Positions 16,703 to 24,100 of a DNA stretch of 64,000 nucleotides are shown here, piece by piece. The DNA is from Candidatus Saccharimonadota bacterium (GTDB lineage: Bacteria; Patescibacteriota; Saccharimonadia; Saccharimonadales; Saccharimonadaceae). The notes beneath the pieces are model-generated. The model worked only from the letters and a program-made list of their open reading frames with translations, searched no databases and had not been told where the DNA came from. Position 1 is the stretch's first letter. Every line of letters begins with the position of its first letter. The translations under genes and the position numbers were made by a program. The DNA is taken from contig CAJPON010000002.1 in NCBI GenBank assembly GCA_905372275.1, forward strand, positions 1 to 64,000. Reading direction: 5' to 3'.

Positions 16703-17460
16703 TAGGGATGAATAATAAGACGAGGATTGTTGCGGCAAATGCTGTATTTATAACAACAATAGTTGGGGTAATTTTTAACAGTGAGGTTACCCAGGCAATG
16801 ACCTCGGCAGGCTCGACGTTTTCACAGGTGATTCGCGAATTGGATTGCTCGCATACAACTTACAGCAAGGCAGTGGGTCAAGTGAATGATGCGGAGTGCG
16901 ACGTCTTTGCGCCGAAATACGATCATTCGGTAATAAAGGATAATGGTTATCCGGTGATTTACGGCGTATATGATGCGGTACACACGGTTATTAATCCGAT
17001 GACTGGAGTTCATCGGTTGGCAGTTGAGCTGGCTGGCCGGACGTTTGTTTTGGGTGTTGATCCGGAATTGACGGTTAATGGCAATGCTTGGGTGCTTGAT
17101 TTGTCGAATTGGCTGAATACGCACCCTGGTGATTCGACACTGGTGCTTGAGCATGGTAAGACTTATTTTGGCGATATCACTTCCTCAACGCAGGCCTATG
17201 GATCAGCTCTGCAAATTAATCATGCAACACTTTTTGCAATTACTATTCCGCCGAGAATCTTGCCACCGACGCTGCCAGTAATTCCATCATCACCAGCGGT
17301 TCCAATTGTTTCGGCAGCCACTACAGATGTAAAACCTGGTAAAGATTTGGCTAATACTGGCGCAAACATGTGGTTTATGGTGATGGTGGCGCTGGGAATG
17401 ATTATTATCGCGTTCATACTGCTGATACGTAACAGACGAGGAGGCGGTCATGAACCGTAG
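16699..17460 (+). CDS. Secreted protein with C-terminal LAxTG sorting-type signal
   Basis: A 253-residue protein of unknown family. The N-terminus has a hydrophobic signal (VFITTIVGVIF) ending near QAMTSA. The mature part has two cysteines (DCSHTT and ECDVFA) that could pair, a VxGVYDAVHTVINP segment, and a Pro-rich stalk. The C-terminus is a textbook cell-wall sorting layout: LANTG at about 217-221, a hydrophobic span of about 19 residues and RNRR. LAxTG is the motif used by class E sortases. ATG 16699 is chosen because it overlaps the previous stop (ATGA); ATG 16708 is an alternative. No sortase is encoded in this window. Confidence 0.72.
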   Translation: MIGMNNKTRIVAANAVFITTIVGVIFNSEVTQAMTSAGSTFSQVIRELDCSHTTYSKAVGQVNDAECDVFAPKYDHSVIKDNGYPVIYGVYDAVHTVINPMTGVHRLAVELAGRTFVLGVDPELTVNGNAWVLDLSNWLNTHPGDSTLVLEHGKTYFGDITSSTQAYGSALQINHATLFAITIPPRILPPTLPVIPSSPAVPIVSAATTDVKPGKDLANTGANMWFMVMVALGMIIIAFILLIRNRRGGGHEP

Positions 17461-17507
17461 GAAATTAGCGGATGTTCGGAGGTGCGAAGGAGGGTAGGTA
17501 GTAGCAC

Positions 17508-17513
17508 TATAAT
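17508..17513 (+). promoter_or_regulatory. Candidate -10 (TATAAT) for the 17557 surface protein
   Basis: TATAAT sits 43 bp before the ATG, and AAAGGA precedes the start, giving a short leader with a ribosome site. The gene therefore appears separately transcribed from the LAxTG gene, as expected for an abundant secreted protein. Confidence 0.6.
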
Positions 17514-17556
17514 GAACAACGAAGTAACGAAAATAATGTAAAAGAAAGGATACGAT

Positions 17557-18186
17557 ATGAAAAAACTAATAGCAAACGTAGCTTTGGCAGTCGGTGTAGC
17601 TGGTGTAGTCGGTTTGGCGGGTACGGCGGTGTATGCGGCGACTACGGCGACGTCAGAATTGAGCCAGACGATTAACGCTGGCGTGCTTAGTACCGACATT
17701 CGCGATACTGGCGATAGTGTAGTAACAAACCCAACATTTGCCATGAACGCGACTACGGCGTCGACTTCTGCCCAGACGACGACTGGTACATTTGGCGCTA
17801 ATGATAAGCGCATCGCTGTCGATAACCCTGGCGGTGCTAATAATGGCTGGACGCTAACATTGAATGCCACAACTCCTGGTACGGGAAAGTGGACGAGCGG
17901 TAGCAATACATATCAATACAACGGTAATGCTACGACTGGACAGTTGACGGTTAATCCAGCTGCCGGAACGCTGACATCAATGATTGGTGCTTCCACGGGC
18001 ATCACGCTAGGTTCGCAAGCAGCATTTTCCGGCACTTCTCCAGTAACGCTGATCAGCGCGGCGGCTGGTTCCGATGATGTTTGGCGCGGTTATGTGACGG
18101 GTGTCGGCTTGAGCCAGGCTATTCCAGCTGGACAGGCAGCAGGTACCTATACTTTGCCGATGACTCAAACTGTGGCCGCTATCTAA
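17557..18186 (+). CDS. Secreted WxL-like surface protein
   Basis: A 209-residue exported protein with a clear signal peptide (MKKLIANVALAVGVAG, cleavage after VYA). The mature part is Thr/Ser/Gly/Ala-rich beta protein: ITLGSQAAFSGTSPV, GWTLTLNATTPGTGKW, and a C-terminal IPAGQAAGTYTLP, as in the last strands of WxL domains (which bind peptidoglycan noncovalently). The first WxL motif is visible as WTL, but the second is replaced by MTQTV, so I call it WxL-like. It shares this domain with the C-terminus of the 14426 protein. A DUF916-like partner gene follows, the usual neighbour of WxL proteins. Confidence 0.7.
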   Translation: MKKLIANVALAVGVAGVVGLAGTAVYAATTATSELSQTINAGVLSTDIRDTGDSVVTNPTFAMNATTASTSAQTTTGTFGANDKRIAVDNPGGANNGWTLTLNATTPGTGKWTSGSNTYQYNGNATTGQLTVNPAAGTLTSMIGASTGITLGSQAAFSGTSPVTLISAAAGSDDVWRGYVTGVGLSQAIPAGQAAGTYTLPMTQTVAAI

Positions 18187-18210
18187 GGTCTGGCGCAGTT
18201 ATATTCAGTG

Positions 18211-18242
18211 AAAATCGGGCGCTCTTTCGGGCGTCTGATTTT
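18211..18242 (+). terminator. Rho-independent terminator after the 17557 gene
   Basis: An inverted repeat of about 12 bp (AAAATC-G-GGCGC with GCGTC-T-GATTTT, two non-pairing or wobble positions) with a TCTTTCGG-type loop ends in a T-rich run. Being A-rich on the left and T-rich on the right it could work on both strands. Confidence 0.7.
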
Positions 18243-18313
18243 CATTTACACGGATTGTTTAATTTTTGGGAGGATCGGCGGGTGTCGGTATAGTCATGAG
18301 CGTATTGGCTTGC

Positions 18314-18319
18314 TATAAT
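18314..18319 (+). promoter_or_regulatory. -10 element (TATAAT) of the DUF916-like gene
   Basis: TATAAT ends six bases before the ATG at 18326. This decides the start: in-frame codons upstream (18296 and earlier) would not be on this transcript. Confidence 0.7.
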
Positions 18320-18325
18320 AAACGT

Positions 18326-19318
18326 ATGATTTTAATGAGGAGAATATGGGGTATAGTTTCATGCTGGCGCAGGCTAGCGGTGATGGTGGTCGCGGCAGGT
18401 GTTTTATGGCCGTCGTCGGCTTTAGCGGCAGGAATTGGTAGCCGTCCGGCGAATCCTGATCCGAACAACCCGCGGACGCAGTCGATTTTTATTTATCAAT
18501 TGAATCGCGGTGCTAGCAAATCTGATCAGTTGACGATTACTAATGGTTTGACTGAGCGAGCGAATATTGAGGTGTATGCCGTCGATGGCACAGTTACAGC
18601 GACTGGAGATATGACATGCAAGCAGCAAGTCGAAGCAAAGAAAGATGCTGGCAATTGGGTAAAACTAGCGAAAAGCGAGGTGGCATTGGCGCCTGGCGCA
18701 TCGACGAACGTTGATTTCGCAGTTACCGTGCCTAATAAGGCTGACGTCGGCGAGCATAACGCCTGTTTGGTAATCCAGCGTAAAGCCGATCCGGCCGCTG
18801 CTAAGAAAGGCGGTATCCAGCTGCAAACGCGCCAAGCGGTACGTATGGCGATTACTATCCCTGGTAATATTCACCGCGACGTGACAATTGACAAATTCGC
18901 CGTCGATAATAACAGCAAGCAACTATATAATATTGCTATCAAAAATTCTGGCAACGTTTCGGCTGATGTTGACGTCAAGTTAGTGGTCAGGGATATGCTG
19001 GGCAACGTTGTTTATCGAAACGGCGGCGAGTATGCAGCAATTGCTGAGCAAATCCGCCAGTTCCGCTACGAGAGTAATTTGCAGCCGTTCTGGGGCGGCA
19101 AGTACCGCGCCGAACTTTCGATTGCATATAATAAAAAGGCTGGCGAATGGGGTGTCAGTAAAAAATCGGATGATTTAACGACGAAAACAGTTGAGCCAAT
19201 AGAATTATTTTTCTGGCCAACGCCTGGTGCTTGGGCGATTATCGCTGGAGTGACTGCTGTAGTTATTGCGATGGTATGGCGGGTGATTGTCTTAGTGAAA
19301 AAGCGCCGGAAGCGATAA
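18326..19318 (+). CDS. DUF916-like (WxL-interacting) membrane-anchored protein
   Basis: A 330-residue protein with a signal peptide (about 1-35, ending ALAAG), two Ig-like beta domains and one C-terminal transmembrane helix (AWAIIAGVTAVVIAMVWR) followed by a basic KKRRKR tail inside. The first domain contains SIFIYQLNRGASKSDQLTITNG and VALAPGASTNVDFAVTVP, typical of the DUF916 peptidoglycan-binding WxL partner; the second has IAIKNSGNVSADVDVKLVVRD. WxL partner proteins bind both peptidoglycan and WxL proteins. The start is set by the adjacent -10. Similarity is by pattern recognition, not by search. Confidence 0.72.
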   Translation: MILMRRIWGIVSCWRRLAVMVVAAGVLWPSSALAAGIGSRPANPDPNNPRTQSIFIYQLNRGASKSDQLTITNGLTERANIEVYAVDGTVTATGDMTCKQQVEAKKDAGNWVKLAKSEVALAPGASTNVDFAVTVPNKADVGEHNACLVIQRKADPAAAKKGGIQLQTRQAVRMAITIPGNIHRDVTIDKFAVDNNSKQLYNIAIKNSGNVSADVDVKLVVRDMLGNVVYRNGGEYAAIAEQIRQFRYESNLQPFWGGKYRAELSIAYNKKAGEWGVSKKSDDLTTKTVEPIELFFWPTPGAWAIIAGVTAVVIAMVWRVIVLVKKRRKR

Positions 19319-19353
19319 TTTACTAGCTGAGATTGATATGCCATAATGGGGGT

Positions 19354-20043
19354 ATGAAGAAAAATTTTCTTGTTAGAGCGTTCTTTGGCGTTACCATTGC
19401 GGCGTTCGGCGGGGTTCTGTTACTAAAGAATCTCGAGATTATCAAGTTTGATAACTGGCACGTATTTTGGGGAACGGTTTGGGCGGCTGGTCTGATTTTG
19501 GCGGGGCTAACCACGATACTCAGCTCCCGGAAGATGCTAACGCGAGCGTGGGGTTTGCTATTGATGGCTACTGGTGTGTCGATTGGTCTGAACGCGTATG
19601 GCATAATTGATGTTAGTATTTGGAAGCTGTTTTGGCCTGTGGTGTTGATCGCTGTTGGTCTGATTGTGGTGTTTAGTATTGGATCTGAAAATCGCAAGAA
19701 ATATGAAAAATCAGCCAGTGACAGTAGCGATAATGAAAAAGTTGCGATTTTTTATGGTGAAGAGTCGCGCGTGAAGGGCGATTATGCTGGCGGTTCAGCA
19801 ACGGCGATATTCGGCGGCGTAGATTTGGATTTGCGCCAGTCGAAAATTAAGGACGGTGCGGTCATTGATATCTTTACGCTTTGTGGTGGCGTTAGCATAA
19901 GCTTGCCAGACGATGTGATTGTCAAAAACGAAGTTCGCGGCATTTTGGGCGGCAGCGAGGATAAAACAGTATCCAAATCTTCCGCTAAAAAGACAATCTA
20001 TCTGCGCGGCGAGTGCGTTTTGGGCGGTTTGGAAGTAAAATGA
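19354..20043 (+). CDS. LiaF-like membrane protein
   Basis: A 229-residue protein: four hydrophobic helices in the first 110 residues (FFGVTIAAFGGVLLL, VFWGTVWAAGLILAGL, WGLLLMATGVSIGL, LFWPVVLIAVGLIVVF) and a soluble C-terminal beta-helix-like domain (SATAIFGGVDLDLRQSKI, LCGGVSISLPDDVIV) of the LiaF/DUF2154 type. In Firmicutes LiaF controls an envelope-stress two-component system; no kinase or regulator is adjacent here. The ATG at 19354 is six bases after CATAAT (19342-19347), so transcription is probably leaderless. Confidence 0.78.
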   Translation: MKKNFLVRAFFGVTIAAFGGVLLLKNLEIIKFDNWHVFWGTVWAAGLILAGLTTILSSRKMLTRAWGLLLMATGVSIGLNAYGIIDVSIWKLFWPVVLIAVGLIVVFSIGSENRKKYEKSASDSSDNEKVAIFYGEESRVKGDYAGGSATAIFGGVDLDLRQSKIKDGAVIDIFTLCGGVSISLPDDVIVKNEVRGILGGSEDKTVSKSSAKKTIYLRGECVLGGLEVK

Positions 20044-20066
20044 TTTAGTTTGGATTGGCTCGAGAT

Positions 20067-20114
20067 AACGCTATATCTAGTGTGCTTACGCTAGATATAG
20101 CGTATTTTAATTTT
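20067..20114 (+). terminator. Strong Rho-independent terminator after the LiaF-like gene
   Basis: A perfect 13-bp inverted repeat, ACGCTATATCTAG (20068-20080) and CTAGATATAGCGT (20091-20103), closes over a ten-base loop and is followed by ATTTTAATTTT. It separates the surface locus from the T-box/ileS unit. Confidence 0.88.
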
Positions 20115-20120
20115 ATGTAG

Positions 20121-20126
20121 TAGAAT
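20121..20126 (+). promoter_or_regulatory. Candidate -10 (TAGAAT) of the T-box/ileS transcript
   Basis: TAGAAT lies just downstream of the terminator and about 10 bp before the structured leader. No good -35 is seen because the region upstream is the terminator stem. Confidence 0.4.
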
Positions 20127-20132
20127 GTGAGT

Positions 20133-20450
20133 AGGGCGTTTTCGCGTGTGCTGGCTGTTGTGGCGGCGCGGCGAAGTGAGCGGCTATCAACCGCGAAGCC
20201 TGCGGGAAGAAATTGGTTTCGTATTTCTCATTGTGCACAAGTGGTGAAAATCGACCAAGATTAGACCCTGCCGCGAATGCTGCGACAAAGCGATAATCAA
20301 GTGCTGAGAGAGTTGACACGCTGCCGTGTTTCTCGTGATAAACGAGCGGAACGTAAAGTAGTCTAGAGTCACTTCTTTTGGAATCGAGATGGTACCGTCC
20401 GTCGACAACCTTTCGCGGATTCTCGAGATCAAGAGGGGTGATTTTTGTTT
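20133..20450 (+). ncRNA. T-box riboswitch leader, probably isoleucine-specific
   Basis: The 340 non-coding bases ahead of the DUF4145-ileS pair carry the T-box hallmarks. The sequence TGGTACCG is at 20390-20397. Around it a canonical antiterminator folds: helix A1 TCGAGA (20384-20389) with TCTCGA (20421-20426), the 7-nt bulge TGGTACC, and helix A2 GTCCG (20397-20401) with CGGAT (20416-20420). TGGT in the bulge pairs with the ACCA end expected of tRNA-Ile. Two upstream hairpins (20316-20329, 20332-20346) fit the stem III region. ACCTTTC (20408-20414) can instead pair with GAGGGGT (20433-20439) before ATTTTTGTTT, an alternative terminator or sequestering stem that excludes A1/A2. ATC triplets at 20186 and 20250 are candidate specifiers; I cannot decide between them. 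Confidence 0.78.
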
Positions 20451-20460
20451 GAGGAGAAAT

Positions 20461-21135
20461 ATGACAAAAATAAAATATTATCCACCAACATATGAAAGCG
20501 AGAGCTTTAATTGTGCGCACTGTAGAGTATATTCAAGCCAATACTGGTGCTATCTCCGTACTGTAAGAATGCCACATGTGGGACATATTATCCAGGATCG
20601 GACACTACCTGATCATTTCGCAGCATCACTATGTGGATATTGTAGAGGATGGTCCATTTGGATTGAGGAAATTTTGGTATATCCGGCGCAGGTTGCCGTG
20701 GAGAATCCGAACGAAGATATGCCAGAGGATGTGAAAAAGCTATACATGGAATCGGCCCAAGTTTTGTCTACCTCTCCGCGTGCGGCTGCAGCGCTGCTCA
20801 GGCTGGGACTGCAGATGCTTCTTGGTGTTGTGGGCGGTGATGGCAATAATATAAATGATGATATAGGAAAAATAGTTAAATTGGGTGTTGAGCCTGAAAC
20901 TCAAAAAGCCTTGGACCTTCTTAGGGTGTTTGGTAATAATGGAGCTCACCCTGGAGAGATCAAACTTGATGAAGATCCTGGCCTGGTGATTAAAATGTAT
21001 GAGCTGATGAACTACATCACTGATAGGCTCATCACTCAAAAGGATCAGATAAATGAATTATTTGAAGGTTTGCCAGAGGGAATTAAAGCGCAAATCGAAT
21101 TACGAGATAATAAGAAAAAGGAGGAGAAGTCATGA
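20461..21135 (+). CDS. DUF4145-like protein with N-terminal zinc-binding motif
   Basis: A 224-residue protein. An N-terminal zinc-ribbon-like part has CAHC and, about 35 residues later, CGYC. The C-terminal helical half (SPRAAAALLRLGLQMLL and RVFGNNGAHPGEI) matches the DUF4145 pattern (an Arg/Ala helix and a Gly-Asn-x-Gly-Ala-His motif), found in phage-defence, restriction and HEPN-like contexts. The start ATG has GAGGAG a few bases upstream; the in-frame ATG at 20389 lies inside the T-box element. The stop overlaps the ileS start, so it is expressed under T-box control with ileS. Its role is unknown; an accessory gene captured in an aminoacyl-tRNA synthetase operon is the simplest reading. 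Confidence 0.72.
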   Translation: MTKIKYYPPTYESESFNCAHCRVYSSQYWCYLRTVRMPHVGHIIQDRTLPDHFAASLCGYCRGWSIWIEEILVYPAQVAVENPNEDMPEDVKKLYMESAQVLSTSPRAAAALLRLGLQMLLGVVGGDGNNINDDIGKIVKLGVEPETQKALDLLRVFGNNGAHPGEIKLDEDPGLVIKMYELMNYITDRLITQKDQINELFEGLPEGIKAQIELRDNKKKEEKS

Positions 21136-24100
21136 AATTCAAACACGGAACACGCCGCCGCGCGGCAGAATACGAAAAAGATTGGGTGCAGCGCTGGAAG
21201 GACGATCAGACGTTTGAAAAGTCAGTGGCGCAGCGGCCGGCAGATAATGCCTACGTCTTTTATGACGGGCCGCCGTTTATTACTGGCGTGCCGCATCATG
21301 GTACGTTACTGAGCTCAATCGTTAAGGATGCGGTGCCGCGCTACTGGACGATGAAAGGCAAGCGTGTGGAGCGCCGCTGGGGCTGGGACTGCCATGGGTT
21401 GCCGGCAGAGAACTTCGTCGAAAAGCAGATGAATATTGTGGATCGGCGGCAGATTGTGACGAATAGCGACCAGTCAGCGCCTCTGGATAAGGACGGCAAT
21501 CCTTTGCCAACCATCAGCTTAGAAAAATACATCAACAAAGCACGCGAAAGTATGGTGGCGAATAGCGAGACGTGGCAGGGCGTGATCGACCGCATTGGTC
21601 GCTGGGTGGATTTCAAAGGTGCCTACCGCACCATGGACAAGGACTTTATGGAGAGCGTCTGGTGGGCCTTTAAACAGCTGTACGAGGCGGGCAAGATCTA
21701 CGAAGGCGAAAAGGTGCTAATGTACGACACCAAGTTTGCCACCCCAGTAAGCAAGGCCGAAGTGACCATGGATAACGACGCCTACCAGACGGTGACCGAC
21801 CCGAGTGTGTATGTGAAGTTTAAGCTACTTAGTGGTAACACGAGGCGCAAGATAACGTTAGATAAAAGTTCAAAGATTTTGTTTGTGTGCAATGCAAATG
21901 TTGTCCGTTCGCAGATGGCGCAGGCTTTTTACAATCACTTCACCAAGACGCAGAATGCTGATTCTGCCGGTGTTAACGCAGAGAAGTATCCTACTACTAA
22001 GATACCGACAGTTGCGGATTTTGATGCTCATCTCGTTGCTAAGAATCTTGATCCGCTGGCGGTTATTGACTTAATGCGAGAGAAAGGTATCGAAGTCGGA
22101 GCTAGCCAACGGACACAATTGACGAAGGATATGCTGTGCGACTACGACCTAGTTGTCAATATCGCTAATCGTAACCAGACACCGGATTGGCTAAAGGGTG
22201 ATAACGTTGTTTGGTGGAAGATTGAGGACCCTCATGCCGAAAGTCGAGAGCTGGCAGAATTGGCGTGCGACGAAATCGAAAAGCGAGTCAAGAAGCTAAT
22301 TAGCGGTGAAGTGGTTGATGATGATATCGAAGGTGATGAGGATGTAAGTATGCTGGCCTGGACGACTACCCCATGGACACTGCCGGCCAACCTGATGCTG
22401 GCGGTTAATCCAGATATGACATACTGCGAGGTGCTGGTCGATGGTGAGAAATTAATCATCGCCGAAGAGGCGCTGGAACGCACTTTGCAAGACGACAAGC
22501 ACCAGCCGCTTGAGTACGATGTACTGCGGAAGTTTCCGGGTAGCGAGCTAGTGGGTAAAAAATACCAGCCGCTCGATACCGGCTCGACCTGGCCAGAGAA
22601 TGACAAAATCCATACCATTTATGCAGCGGATTTTGTCTCGCACGAGTCGGGTACTGGCATTGTGCACATTGCGCCGGCTTACGGTGAGGATGACTTTGAG
22701 CTTGGTAAAGCTAATGGCATCGCGCCCTTCCATGTGATCGACGATAACGGTTACTACACCGATAGCAATTACAAAGGCCTGGAGGTATGGGAAAATAATA
22801 AATTCATCGCCAAAGACCTGAAAGAAAAGGGCGTGGTGTGGAAGATTGAGTACATTCGTCACGAATACCCGTTCAACCCGCGTAGCAAACAGCGCATCAT
22901 GTACCGGGCCATCCCCAGCTGGTTCTTTGACATTCAGGGGCAAAAGCCGCTGATGCTGGATGAGAACGAGCATATTAATTGGTTCCCAGTTCACCTGAAG
23001 CACGGCCGCTTTGCCAAAAATATCGAACAAGCACCAGACTGGAACCTGAGCCGTGATCGTTTCTGGGCGACGGCTATGCCGGTGTGGAAGGGCGACCGCG
23101 GTACGGTGAGGGTGGTTGGCTCGTACGCGGAGCTGAAGGAATTGAGCGGCGTGGAGCTGGATGATTACCACCGCCCGTGGGTGGATGACATCACCTTTGA
23201 AATTGACGGCGAGACCTTTACCCGCATTGACAAGGTACTGGACTGCTGGTTTGAGTCAGGTTCGATGCCGTTTGCGCAGCTGCATTATCCGTTTGAAAAC
23301 CAGACCAAGTTTGAGCAGAATTACCCGGCGGATTTCATCGTTGAGTACATCGGTCAGGTGCGAGCGTGGTTTTACTATGTACATGCCGTCAACACCGCTT
23401 TGGCGGAAATTGGTGCCTTTGGTGGGGCAGGTGCGCAACACAAAAACGCCTACAGCAACGTCATCACCACCGGTGTGGTAGCGGGCAATGACGGCCGCAA
23501 GATGAGTAAGTCGCTTGGTAACTTTACCGACCCGAACGAGCTGATGGATAAATTCAGTGCCGATAGTTTGCGTTTTTTGCTGCTGAGCAGCCCGCTACTG
23601 AACGGTGAAGACTTTGCCTTGCACGACAAGGACGTGGGCGACGTGGCGCGCAAGCTCAGCATGGTCTGGAATATGTATGATTTCTTCACGATGTATGCAG
23701 AAGTTGACGAGTTCACATTTCCGTACGATACGGCGTCTTCGGATGCGTTTCTCGTTCACCGTATCACTAATACGGCTCACTCCGATACTCCCGAATCCTT
23801 GTCTCGCACTGGAACTGAGAACTCGTTCCAGATTAGCGTCGATATTGATAAATTATCTAACCCTCTCGATATTTGGATTATCAGTCGTTTGCACGAGCTG
23901 GTAGCTAAAGTTGAGGAAAACATGGATGCCTACAATATTCCTGATGCGCTGAGCCCAATTTTGCCATTCCTGGACGACGCGTCCAACTGGTATGTGCGCC
24001 GCAGCCGCCGCCGCTTCTGGAAGTCGGAAGATGATGGCGACAAGAACGATGCTTATCAGACGCTACATTATGTGCTGGTGCGCTTGAGCTATATTTTGGC

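Noticed and set aside
20113..20520. Minus-strand ORF of about 135 codons over the T-box region
   Set aside because: It has no recognisable protein features and overlaps a conserved-type structured leader; it is likely a chance frame.
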